64,000 bases of DNA from Bog-756 sp963704585 (GTDB taxonomy: Bacteria; Actinomycetota; Acidimicrobiia; Acidimicrobiales; RAAP-2), in NCBI GenBank assembly GCA_963704585.1, contig OY969919.1, positions 2,356,001 to 2,420,000 of the forward strand, written 5' to 3'. Of the stretch, positions 55,385-63,724 are shown one piece after another. Under the pieces are notes generated by a model. The model had not been told where the DNA came from, ran no database searches, and saw only the letters and a program-made list of their open reading frames with translations. The translations under genes and the position numbers were made by a program. How positions within the stretch are numbered: the stretch's first letter is position 1; each line of letters begins with the position of its first letter.

Positions 55385-56848
55385 CTAGAGACCGGTCTCG
55401 GCGGTGATGCGGCCGTCCTTCACGGCGCGGCCGAACTGGTCGTAGTCGCGTTCGTTCTGGTCCGCATAGGTCGCCGAGAACTCGGCGATCGCCCGATCGA
55501 ACGTCGCGCCGGTCCCGAGATACGAGGCGATCGCGATGCGGTCTCCCGAGCGGGCGTGGGCGCGGGCGAGGGAGCCGGCGCAGATCTCTGCGTAGCGGGC
55601 GAGGCCCTCGGGCAGCATGTGCTCCGGGTCGATCGAGCCCTTCCAGTCGCGGAGCTGGCGCACGTAGTAGTCCCTCGTCACGCCGTCGACGCCCTTGGTC
55701 TGCTGCCAACCGAGGAAGATGTCGCTCGCCGCCTGCATCAGGTGCTGCCCGGCCACCACCCGCTCGGCGTGGTTGTGGTAGGTGCTCTTGCCGACGAACT
55801 CCTCGAGCACCGAGGCCTCGGCCTCCTTCGCTTGCAGGAAGAGCGGGTCGTCGCCGTCGCGGCCGGTAAGCAGGACGATCCAGGCTCTCGTGCCGACGCT
55901 TCCCACCCCGACGACCTTGCGCGCGAGCTGCACGACCTGGAACTGCTCGAGGAGGTGGCGCCGGTCGGTCTGGAGGCTCCGGCGGTAGCTGCGGATCAGT
56001 CGACGGAGCCACTCGATCACCTCACCGGCCTCGAGCTCGGGGAGGAGCTCCTCGGCGGGCACGATGAGCGGAGGGTCGCTGATGATCCGCCGCCGGCCGT
56101 CGACGACGGTGGTGAGCTTCTCGAGCGCTTGCATGCTGTCGCGGGTGCGGGCCTTGGTCAGGGCTTTGACGGTGTTGGTCGCCAACTTCTTCTCGACCTT
56201 GGTCCCTGCCGTCCAGGCCTGCTGCTCGAGCTCGCGCCGGATGGCGTCGATGTCGACCTTCGAGTACCAGACCTCGAGGTTGGTGCTGCCGGCCAGCCGC
56301 TGCATCTCGGTGCGGTACGCGGCGCCGATGCCGAGCAGCGCGGTCGATCGCTCCTTCTTCGTGAAGTTCCGGTCGCGGCCGGCGATCTCGACGCTTGCCG
56401 CGAGTCGCTTCACGTCCCACTCCCAGGGCCCCGGCAGCGTCTCGTCGAAGTCGTTGACGTCGAACATCATCGTGCGCTCGGGCGACGCGAAGACGCCGAA
56501 GTTGCAGAGGTGGGCGTCGCCGCAGACCTGCGCGGTGAGTCCCGACCGGGGAGTCAGGGCGAGGTCGGAAGCCATGACGAGCGCAGCCCCGCGGAAGAAC
56601 GTGAACGGCGACACGAGCATCCGTCCGTACCGGATCGGCACGAGCTCCGGCACCCGGGTCAGGGCCTGCCGCTCGAGCAGGTCGATCGGGTCCGGCCGGT
56701 CGGCGGGACGGTCGAAGGTCGCATGCGACGATCGGGGTGCCGCCTCGCGGGCCCGGCGACCGAGGTCGACCCGCTCGTCGGGGGTCAGGTGGGGTAGGGC
56801 CCGTGCCGCTGCCACCCGCTTGATCGGTCGTGGGAGTTGGTCTGCCAT
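55385..56848 (-). CDS. DUF2252 family protein
   Basis: A 487-residue protein from ATG 56848. It has the kinase-like core of DUF2252: MLVSPFTFFRGAALVMASDL, VCGDAHLCNFGVFASPER with a CGDAHLxNFG catalytic-type loop, FDVNDFDETLPGPWEWDVKRL, and VGVGSVGTRAWIVLLTGRD, YVRQLRDWKGS. The DAHLxN and DxDF motifs look like those of aminoglycoside phosphotransferase-type enzymes, so a phosphotransfer function is plausible. Substrate unknown. Confidence 0.9.
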   Translation of the reverse strand: MADQLPRPIKRVAAARALPHLTPDERVDLGRRAREAAPRSSHATFDRPADRPDPIDLLERQALTRVPELVPIRYGRMLVSPFTFFRGAALVMASDLALTPRSGLTAQVCGDAHLCNFGVFASPERTMMFDVNDFDETLPGPWEWDVKRLAASVEIAGRDRNFTKKERSTALLGIGAAYRTEMQRLAGSTNLEVWYSKVDIDAIRRELEQQAWTAGTKVEKKLATNTVKALTKARTRDSMQALEKLTTVVDGRRRIISDPPLIVPAEELLPELEAGEVIEWLRRLIRSYRRSLQTDRRHLLEQFQVVQLARKVVGVGSVGTRAWIVLLTGRDGDDPLFLQAKEAEASVLEEFVGKSTYHNHAERVVAGQHLMQAASDIFLGWQQTKGVDGVTRDYYVRQLRDWKGSIDPEHMLPEGLARYAEICAGSLARAHARSGDRIAIASYLGTGATFDRAIAEFSATYADQNERDYDQFGRAVKDGRITAETGL

Positions 56849-57050
56849 CGCTGCACCGCCTCGTCGTCCGTCAGGTGCCGGCGTCCGTCGACCCTCGGGA
56901 GGCACCACCTGGGGCGGCGCGCCCGGACGCCGGTCGAAGGCCAGGCTACGACGGGCCGGGCGGCTCGGCACGTGCCGGGGGTCTCCGCCGGGCCGACCGT
57001 CGGATCGGGCGACCCTGCCGCCGGGAGTGCCAGGCGACGTGCCCTGCTGG

Positions 57051-57680
57051 TCAGGACCTCGGGGAAGGAGCCTCCTCGACCAGCAGGACGTCGAAGCCAC
57101 CTTGGCGAACGGGCAGCTGATCGGCGACCATCCGCTGACCCGTCGCCAGCGTCGCGGTCAGGATGTCGATGGCATCCTGGTCGCGACCCGTCTCGATCAT
57201 CCACTTGGCCGCGGCCAGGTTCTGGAGGATCGAGTCGCTGATCTCGAGCGCCTCCGCCTGTCGGTGCGCGGTCTCGCGCAGGAGGCGTCGTCGCTCCTGT
57301 TCGGCGAGGGTGGCACGCTGGCCGGCCTCGACCTGGTCGGTCGCCCGCCCGAGGAGCACGCCGAGCAGCAGCATGCCTGCCGCTCGGGCGAACCAACCCG
57401 TGGCGTCGATGTCGCCGACGCCGTTGGTCAGCTCGAGGAGGGCGAAGAGGGAGAAGCCCACGCCGGCGCCGATGAGCCCACCCCGGAGGCCGAAGGCCAT
57501 CGCGAGCAGGGCGATCGGGAGGGAGAAGAGGATGTCGACCGCCTGGCCGGCGCCGTTGGAGAAGTAGCGCGCGATGGCGACCGCGATGAAGACGAAGATC
57601 GCGAGGAGGATGGCCGCGCAGGGATGCGAGCGGTACCAGGGGTCCGGTCCCCTCCCTCCCTGTTCGGGCGCTGATGCCAC
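57051..57680 (-). CDS. Membrane protein with four spans and C-terminal kinase-like helix
   Basis: A 209-residue protein. Four hydrophobic spans lie in residues 20-115 (AAILLAIFVFIAVAIARYF, LPIALLAMAFGLRGGLIGAG), the pattern of DUF4118-like sensor regions. Then a helical tail, ATLAEQERRRLLRETAHRQAEALE, and AKWMIETGRDQDAIDILTAT, resembling the phosphoacceptor/dimerisation region of a histidine kinase without a conserved H-box or ATPase domain. Possibly a kinase-less sensor or a decoy; function unknown. It precedes the DUF2252 gene. Confidence 0.7.
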   Translation of the reverse strand: MASAPEQGGRGPDPWYRSHPCAAILLAIFVFIAVAIARYFSNGAGQAVDILFSLPIALLAMAFGLRGGLIGAGVGFSLFALLELTNGVGDIDATGWFARAAGMLLLGVLLGRATDQVEAGQRATLAEQERRRLLRETAHRQAEALEISDSILQNLAAAKWMIETGRDQDAIDILTATLATGQRMVADQLPVRQGGFDVLLVEEAPSPRS

Positions 57681-57910
57681 GGTCGTCCTCCCTCTGGGAG
57701 CGTCGCAGATCGGTCGCCGTGTGGACCAGAGACGAAAGTCCCGAATAGGCGGTCAGGAAGGATGGGATCTCGCCGAGGGCTCCTGGCACGCCTCCGCATC
57801 GATCGCTCCCTCGATCGGGCCCGTCGCGGGCCGCATCGGTCCTCGGCCCTGCGGCTCGGTCACCTCTGGTGACACAATTGCGGTCGGTGACGGATCGGGA
57901 GGTGGTGCCC

Positions 57911-58387
57911 ATGGTGGAGCGGGACGCAGGCGATCTCGACACGCTGGTGGCGGCGGTCGAGCGACGGGGCGGCGGGATCGAGCCCGAGGTGGAGCAGCTG
58001 CGAGGGCTGCTCGAGTCCGGTCTTGCGGGGCCGCTCGAATTCGTGAACCTGCTCGCGTTCCGGTCCGCCGCCGAGTATCCCGGAGGTCACGAGCTGGCAG
58101 GCGACGGTTCGAGCGGCGTCGAGGCGTACGGCCGTTATGCCGCGGTCGCGCTGGAGCACGTTGCCCGCAGAGGCGGACGGATCGTGCTCTTCAACGAGGT
58201 CGACCTCCTGCTCGTCGGGAGCGGCCCGGGATGGGACCAGATCGCGATCATCGAGTACCCGGGCGTCGACGCCTTCGTGGACATGATCTCCGACCCGGAG
58301 TACGTCGCCGCGCTGGTGCACCGCGAGGCGGGGCTCGAGCGGACGGAGCTGCTGGTGACGAGATCGCTGCTCCCGGCGGAGGGCTGA
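57911..58387 (+). CDS. DUF1330-like (dimeric alpha/beta barrel) protein
   Basis: A 158-residue protein from ATG 57911, with GGAGG eight bases upstream; the longer GTG start at 57869 lacks such a site. It has FVNLLAFRSAAEYPGGHEL, AYGRYAAVALEHVARRGGRI and AIIEYPGVDAFVDMISDPEY, the DUF1330 pattern of small oxidative or binding enzymes. Substrate unknown. Confidence 0.85.
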   Translation: MVERDAGDLDTLVAAVERRGGGIEPEVEQLRGLLESGLAGPLEFVNLLAFRSAAEYPGGHELAGDGSSGVEAYGRYAAVALEHVARRGGRIVLFNEVDLLLVGSGPGWDQIAIIEYPGVDAFVDMISDPEYVAALVHREAGLERTELLVTRSLLPAEG

Positions 58388-58404
58388 GGAGCCTCGAGGT
58401 CGGC

Positions 58405-59085
58405 CTATCGGTCGCTCGTCGACCTGTCGATGCTCGCGGCGACCACGTCGACGTCGGGCTCGACGAGCTCCGGATCTCCCGTGACGGCGTTGGTGCCGAG
58501 GAAGCACCGATGGACGAGGACTGCAAGAGCCGCGAGGTCGGCGTCGTCGACAGTCCGTGCGCCGGGGGCCACCTCGGGGTGCGCCCGCAGCCATTCGGCC
58601 GCCGCGCCGACGGCCTGTTCGGCGACCTCGTCGGCGTCGGACCGAAAGTCGAACCGCCACCGGCGGACGCGCGCGCGGAGTGCGACCTTGGTGGGTCCGA
58701 CCGGCTCGAGACCCGCCGCGGGGTAGACGCGGCAGTCGTAGGACCGGCACGACCGTGGACGGTGCTCGTAGATGGAGCAGCCGGCGTCACCGAGCATCGG
58801 GCAGCGGCCCTGCTCGTCGTAGCCGAGCACCATGTGGCCCGGCCGGCGCGGAGCGGGTGCGAGCAGCTCGGTGGGGATCCTCCCGAGGGTTTCGGTCTCG
58901 TCGGACCCGATGTCGACGAAGTGGAACGTCCGGCAACACGCCGTGCAGCCGTCGCAGGGAACCTCGGATTCGGCGCCTTCGCGCAGCACCGATTCCATCG
59001 CGTCCGCCCATGCGGCGAACGGTCCCGCCTCGAGCGGCGGCGCATCCTCGGTCCCCGGAGAACGGGGCTCCTCACTGGGCGGCAC
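58405..59085 (-). CDS. YkgJ-type cysteine-cluster protein
   Basis: A 226-residue protein from GTG 59085 (GGAG five bases upstream; the longer GTG at 59142 is possible). Eight cysteines in the YkgJ/CxxCxxxC pattern: PCDGCTACCRTFHFV, GRCPMLGDAGCSIYEHRP and RSCRSYDCRVYP. This family binds zinc or an iron-sulfur cluster; role unclear. The gene converges on the DUF1330-like gene and is divergent from the DUF2510 membrane protein. Confidence 0.9.
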   Translation of the reverse strand: MPPSEEPRSPGTEDAPPLEAGPFAAWADAMESVLREGAESEVPCDGCTACCRTFHFVDIGSDETETLGRIPTELLAPAPRRPGHMVLGYDEQGRCPMLGDAGCSIYEHRPRSCRSYDCRVYPAAGLEPVGPTKVALRARVRRWRFDFRSDADEVAEQAVGAAAEWLRAHPEVAPGARTVDDADLAALAVLVHRCFLGTNAVTGDPELVEPDVDVVAASIDRSTSDR

Positions 59086-59235
59086 GGCGGCTCCTCGTCG
59101 TCGTGGCCGGAGGACGGCGGAACGGACGGTGCTCGAGAGCACTCACGTTGCTGGATCGATTCGGCCGGGCCACCGTTCGCCTGAGCCCATTGCGCAGTCT
59201 GAGGGAAAATCAGCGGAGATTGCTAGCATCCGAAC

Positions 59236-60186
59236 ATGTCGATGCAGCTGCCTCCCGCGGGATGGTATCCCGACCCGGGCGACGCGTCGTATCTCCGTTT
59301 TTGGGACGGCACGGTATGGACCGAACACTGGGCCCCGAACGGAACACCTGACCCGGCACGTCGGATGGTAGGTGGTCGATCGCCGACCGGGAAGCAACTG
59401 CTCCAGGCATCGTTCACACTGTTCCGGCAGAACCGCCGAATGTTTTGGCTGCCGGTCCTGTCCGGAGTGATCTCGGCCGTGGCATTCCTGTTCGTGTCCG
59501 GATTGATCGCCCTCCCGCTCATCAAATCGTATGGATGGTCTGGCTGGGGCGCGCTCTACTTCGTTCCCGGCGGTATGACCGCGACCTTCATCGGCGTGTT
59601 CTTCAATGTCGCACTGGCCTTCGCCGCCAACGAGCAGATCGAGGGTCGTTCGGTCGACGTCCCGGGTGCCCTGCGAATGGCATGGCAGCGAAGGCGGGTC
59701 GTGTTCAGGTGGGCGCTCGTCACGACGACCGTCGGAACGGTCATCCGGACTGTCGAGAACCGGCTCGGTGTCATCGGACGACTTGTCGGCATCGCTGGGG
59801 GACTGGCATGGGCCGTTGCGAACTTCATGGTCATCCCCGTTCTTGCCTTCGAGGAGCTCGGTCCGATCGCTGCTCTGAGGCAGTCGTCGCATCTGATCAT
59901 GCAGGCTTTCGGGACGATTGCGAGAGGAGCGTTGCGGTTCGGCTTCATCCTCGTGGGGTGGGAGCTCCTCGCGATGGCGATCATGATCGCCGGCATCGCG
60001 ACGGCGATCTCCGGCGCGGTCGTGTTGGGGGTCGCGATCGGAGCCGTCGGCGTCATCGCACTATTCGTCGTCTCGACGTATCTCTCAGCCGCAGGGATGT
60101 ACATGCGAACGATCCTCTATCGCTACGCGACGGGAAAGCCGGTACCGGAGCTGGGGATCGATCTCTCTCGGACGTTCGATCGGTAG
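59236..60186 (+). CDS. Membrane protein with N-terminal DUF2510 and DUF6159-like spans
   Basis: A 316-residue protein. Residues 7-33 are the DUF2510 motif (AGWYPDPGDASYLRFWDG, VWTEHWAP). Six or so hydrophobic spans follow (WLPVLSGVISAVAFLFVSGL, GGMTATFIGVFFNVALAFA, LVGIAGGLAWAVANFMVIPV, GWELLAMAIMIAGIATAISG). This matches the DUF6159-type proteins of unknown role. ATG 59236 is chosen; ATG 59242 is an alternative. Confidence 0.88.
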   Translation: MSMQLPPAGWYPDPGDASYLRFWDGTVWTEHWAPNGTPDPARRMVGGRSPTGKQLLQASFTLFRQNRRMFWLPVLSGVISAVAFLFVSGLIALPLIKSYGWSGWGALYFVPGGMTATFIGVFFNVALAFAANEQIEGRSVDVPGALRMAWQRRRVVFRWALVTTTVGTVIRTVENRLGVIGRLVGIAGGLAWAVANFMVIPVLAFEELGPIAALRQSSHLIMQAFGTIARGALRFGFILVGWELLAMAIMIAGIATAISGAVVLGVAIGAVGVIALFVVSTYLSAAGMYMRTILYRYATGKPVPELGIDLSRTFDR

Positions 60187-60196
60187 GAGCTCTGTC

Positions 60197-60246
60197 GGAT
60201 TCGGATTCGGATTCGGATTCGGACTCGGGTTCGGACTCGGATTCGG
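60197..60246 (+). repeat. Hexamer tandem repeat (ggattc/ggactc)
   Basis: About eight copies of a six-base unit, ggattc varying to ggactc and gggttc, directly after the stop of the DUF2510 membrane protein. It would encode Ser-Asp or Arg-Ile/Ser-Glu repeats in open frames that I do not accept as genes. The rest of 60247-60367 shows no gene. Confidence 0.8.
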
Positions 60247-60367
60247 CCCTCGGCTCTTGCTCGACCACTCGATTCGAGCTGATCGGCTCCGGTCGAATGC
60301 TTCGCAACCGGGTCCAGCCGGATCGAGAAGTCCGACCACGCCCCCGTTTGCGCCGAGGAATCCGAAT

Positions 60368-60568
60368 TCACCCAAGTTGATGGCCGCGATCATGGGTACT
60401 TCGGACTTGACGGGGGTCTCGAGGTAGCGCCGGTTCCCTGAGCTGTCGTGGAGGCTCGCGCGTCGAGCGGAGCCCTTCGGTCGGAGATCCGAGGCCGTCG
60501 CGGCAGAGGTCCAGCGCCGTCTCGAGGTCGTCCATGGCACGTGTGACGACGTGGATTCGCGGTTTCAC
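60368..60568 (-). pseudogene. Glyoxalase (VOC) gene fragment
   Basis: Starting at GTG 60568 behind a strong AGGAGG site, the first 33 residues (VKPRIHVVTRAMDDLETALD, then LCRDGLGSPTEGL) are the N-terminus of a VOC protein. After that no frame continues the fold; the frame ends at 60368 with an unrelated Arg/Pro-rich tail. It is most likely a decayed or interrupted gene, not a sequencing slip, since neither other frame restores the family. Confidence 0.6.
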
Positions 60569-60673
60569 GGTGTTCCTCCTCGCTGCTTGCCGTCGCGCTC
60601 GTGACCATGATGGGCGGACCACACCGCTCCCGACCCCGAGGCGGGCTCCGCCACCGTGGACCGGATGAGTCGC

Positions 60674-61936
60674 CTAGAGGCGGGCGTAGAGCTTTGCCTC
60701 GGCGTTGAACCGCTCGAGGGCGTCGGGGCCCACGGTCGGCCGGGTGAGTTCGATGGCCTGCAGGGCGTCCTCGGCGCTGACGCCCGGCGAACCGCCGGTG
60801 ACCGCCCGGTCGAACGCGGCCTGGGCGGCACGCTGAGCGGCCAGAGCGAAGTCGGCTGGAGTGAAGCCGGACGTACGCCGTGCCACATCGACCGGGTCGG
60901 GCCCCGGCAGGAACTCCGCCGCCAGCTCGGCTCGTTCGCTCTCGTCGGGAGCGCCGACGGGAATGACGAGATCGAATCTCCCCGGGCGGAGAAGTGCCGG
61001 ATCGATGGCTTCGACCGAATTGGTCGCCATCACCATGAGGCGATCGGGCCGGGACTTGAACAGGGGGATCGCCTTCAGCAGTTCATTGACCAGCGGTTGG
61101 CTGTCAGGGCGTTCGCTGCGGTCCGACGCGATCTCGTCCGCTTCGTCGAGAAAGCAGACGAGGCGATCGACCCTGCCCAACTCCGTCAGGGCATCGCGGA
61201 GGGCGCGAGCGCCCTCGACCCCACGTCCGAGCAGCGAGGGGTGGAGCTCGACGAATGCCCACGACAGCCTCGACGCGATCGCACGAGCGAACGATGTCTT
61301 GCCGGTTCCGGGAGGGCCGAACAGCAGCACGGCTGCCGGAGGCACCAGTCCGAGCTGGTCGGCGAGTCCGGGGTGGGCGAGCGGTGCGACCACCCGCCGG
61401 TCGAGGATGCCCTTCGCCGCGGAGAAGCCCTTCAGCGACTGCCACAGATCGGAGTCGAGAACCTTTCCTCCGAAGCGTTCCACGACGGCGAGCTCCTCGG
61501 GCACCATCGAGGCCTCTCGCATGTAGAGGTGCAGCCCGTCCTGGCGGGTGAACCCCTGATTGGCGAAGGCATGCTCGCCGACCTGACCGGGGTGGATGAC
61601 AGCGACGAGCCGCCGAGCCCCCTGATGGATGATCTCCTGGTCGAGCTGTCGCAGGAGCGCGGAACCGATGCCCCTGCGACGCCAGTCCGGGTGGAGCGCC
61701 AAAGTCAGCAGGTGCGCGTCCGCGCCACAGGCCCGAGCCACGATGGCGCCGACGAGGACTCCCGAAGCGAAGGCGACTGCCGCCGGCTGATGTTCGTGGA
61801 GAGCCTCGACCACATCGCTCCTGCTGAAGGCCGCGCCGGTCGCGGAGCCGGACAGGTCGATCAGGCGGATGACGTCCTCGAAGGGGATCGACGGATCCCG
61901 GTAGTCCAGGCTGACCACTCGCCACTGGCCTTCCAT
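60674..61936 (-). CDS. GNAT acetyltransferase fused to AAA+ ATPase
   Basis: A 420-residue protein from ATG 61936, with GGAGG eight bases upstream. Residues 1-142 are a GNAT domain: AAVAFASGVLVGAIVARACG, TLALHPDWRRRGIGSALLRQL with the acetyl-CoA loop, and HAFANQGFTRQDGLHLYMRE. Residues 150-420 are an AAA+ domain of the FtsH/Cdc48/Bcs1 type: Walker A GPPGTGKTS (207-215), Walker B LVCFLDEADEI (259-269), sensor ATN (304-306), and Arg finger region LLRPGRFDLV. It has no protease or membrane part. Perhaps it remodels a protein and acetylates it or a ligand. No partner gene is next to it. Confidence 0.88.
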   Translation of the reverse strand: MEGQWRVVSLDYRDPSIPFEDVIRLIDLSGSATGAAFSRSDVVEALHEHQPAAVAFASGVLVGAIVARACGADAHLLTLALHPDWRRRGIGSALLRQLDQEIIHQGARRLVAVIHPGQVGEHAFANQGFTRQDGLHLYMREASMVPEELAVVERFGGKVLDSDLWQSLKGFSAAKGILDRRVVAPLAHPGLADQLGLVPPAAVLLFGPPGTGKTSFARAIASRLSWAFVELHPSLLGRGVEGARALRDALTELGRVDRLVCFLDEADEIASDRSERPDSQPLVNELLKAIPLFKSRPDRLMVMATNSVEAIDPALLRPGRFDLVIPVGAPDESERAELAAEFLPGPDPVDVARRTSGFTPADFALAAQRAAQAAFDRAVTGGSPGVSAEDALQAIELTRPTVGPDALERFNAEAKLYARL

Positions 61937-62030
61937 CACCGTCACCTCCAGCCCTTCGACCGCACGATAGTCACGCCGTGGCGCATCCCTACGGCCGCGG
62001 ACGGACGGTCCGACCGGCCGGCGTCCGTGG

Positions 62031-62507
62031 TCACTGCGAGTGCGGTGGATGACGACTGTGGATGCCTATCGTGCAAGGGGTCGGTTGGCGAGACGGCACG
62101 ACGTGCGGATGCGACCAGGCTCCCAGCGGTAGTGCGACGACGGCGACCACCGCCGGTGCGATCGTGGCCCAGCGCGATGCAGCGTTCAATCCGCGCCCTT
62201 TCGGCGTCCTCCCGGCTTGCCTCGCGGGTCCGCCGGCCGGCAGCTGCCCGGTGAGCATCGCCAACAGTCCGTCGGGCACCGGTCTCGGCGCGAACAGCCG
62301 GAAGGCTGGCACGAGATCGTCGACCTCTGACCGGAAGGAGCGACAGGCCGGACACCCGGTGAGGTGCCGGTCGACCGCCCCAGCCGACAGAAGGGACCGC
62401 TCGCCGTCCCTCCCCGCCGAGATCGCCAGCCGGACGTCCGCGCACTGCACGGGCCGGCGCATGGCAGGCGTCCATCGGGGCTTCGAGCGGGGTCGGATGC
62501 GCGTCAC
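62031..62507 (-). CDS. Zinc-finger (zf-HC2) membrane protein, anti-sigma-like
   Basis: A 158-residue protein from GTG 62507, which overlaps the stop of the lipoprotein gene by four bases (GTGA). It has QCADVRLAISAGRDGE and VDRHLTGCPACRSFRSEVD, the H-x3-C-x2-C anti-sigma zinc-finger motif, then a span WATIAPAVVAVVALPLGAW near residue 125. Such proteins hold a sigma factor at the membrane; no sigma gene is in the window, so the role is inferred. ATG 62462 is an alternative start. Confidence 0.75.
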   Translation of the reverse strand: MTRIRPRSKPRWTPAMRRPVQCADVRLAISAGRDGERSLLSAGAVDRHLTGCPACRSFRSEVDDLVPAFRLFAPRPVPDGLLAMLTGQLPAGGPARQAGRTPKGRGLNAASRWATIAPAVVAVVALPLGAWSHPHVVPSRQPTPCTIGIHSRHPPHSQ

Positions 62508-63724
62508 CCGGACGACCCGTACTGGATCGGGACGTCGATCCGTTGCACCTTCGTCCACACATCGGACGGGGGAGAAAGGGTCCACACGGTCAGGATCGAC
62601 GTGTCCACCGCCAACGCAACCTCGGGCGACGCCCGCTCGATCGCCACCGTGGCGGTTCCCGTCGGCGGAGTCGGCTGGTGCTTCCACCCGAGCAAGGGGC
62701 CGTCGACCACGTCCAAGACCTCTGATCCCGCAGGCGAGGTGAGCAACAGGAAGTACCCGGCGCCGTCGGCGGGCCCGAACGACGTCACCGTGTCGGCGGG
62801 GGCGGTTCGGAGGAGTGGGGAGACGCTCCATCGACCATCGGTGCCCATCCACGCTGCCGCCACCGAGGTCCGGCCACCCTCGACGATCGCAAGGAGGGCG
62901 GAGATCCCGGCGTCGGTGGTCTGCAGCCCAAGGACCTCCACACGGGCGCCGTGCGACGTCGCGGGAAGTGCCGGTCCGGCGAGATGCCACGCTCCGCCGC
63001 GTTCGACGAAGATCGCGACCACCCCGGGACGGCCGCAGCTCCCGCCAACGACGGCGTCGGCGCCGACCGACGCCACCGCGGTGATCGATCCGAGCCCGCA
63101 GGACCGTCCGTCCTGCGTCGAGGCGAGGGCCCCCTCCGACACCAGCGCGTGCCAATGTGAAAGGTCACCCCCGCTCGCCATGACCTCGGTTTCGCCATGG
63201 CCGTTGACCACGGCCAGCGACCGGCCGGTCGGATCGGAAGCCAGCCCGAACGGTCGGGGGGCGAGACCGGGGACCACCAGCCCGTTCGACCACGAGCTGC
63301 CCCCGTCGATCGTCGAGATCAAAGGAGAGAACGTCAGATCGTCGGACGGACGGATGCCGACGTCGAGGGTCTGGCCGCCGGGTGAGGCGAGCAGCAGCCC
63401 GCCGTTCGTCGCCGCTGCGGTCGCTTGGACCTGGTCCGACCACGATGTGCTGGCGTTCGGCCGGTAGAAGAGCTGCCAGAAGGTGTTGAGCGGCTGGTCG
63501 AGGTGGCCCATGGGCACGCTGGCCCAGGTTCCGTCCGCCGTCTCGAGCGTGGTCGACACCGGGGTTGCGATCTCGGGGGCTCCTGCGGCGGCGGCGTCCG
63601 CTGCAGCGGAAGCGTCCGCGGTGGTCGCACGCGAGCAGCCGGCGAGGCCGGCTGCCGTGCCGACCAGCAGCACCGCAAGGACGGCTCGGCCGAGCGCACG
63701 GCACGAGAGGACGATGTCGGTCAC
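62504..63724 (-). CDS. Secreted lipoprotein with beta-propeller-like repeats
   Basis: A 406-residue lipoprotein from GTG 63724, which overlaps the SCO1 stop by four bases. The signal ends at lipobox LAGC (AAGLAGCSRAT). The body has repeated segments such as STIDGGSSWSNGLVVPGLAP, SITAVASVGADAVVGGSCG and EVLGLQTTDAGISALLAIVE, suggestive of sortilin/BNR-like propeller blades. Function unknown; surface anchored. Between SCO1 and zf-HC2 genes in a chain of coupled genes. Confidence 0.8.
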   Translation of the reverse strand: MTDIVLSCRALGRAVLAVLLVGTAAGLAGCSRATTADASAAADAAAAGAPEIATPVSTTLETADGTWASVPMGHLDQPLNTFWQLFYRPNASTSWSDQVQATAAATNGGLLLASPGGQTLDVGIRPSDDLTFSPLISTIDGGSSWSNGLVVPGLAPRPFGLASDPTGRSLAVVNGHGETEVMASGGDLSHWHALVSEGALASTQDGRSCGLGSITAVASVGADAVVGGSCGRPGVVAIFVERGGAWHLAGPALPATSHGARVEVLGLQTTDAGISALLAIVEGGRTSVAAAWMGTDGRWSVSPLLRTAPADTVTSFGPADGAGYFLLLTSPAGSEVLDVVDGPLLGWKHQPTPPTGTATVAIERASPEVALAVDTSILTVWTLSPPSDVWTKVQRIDVPIQYGSSG

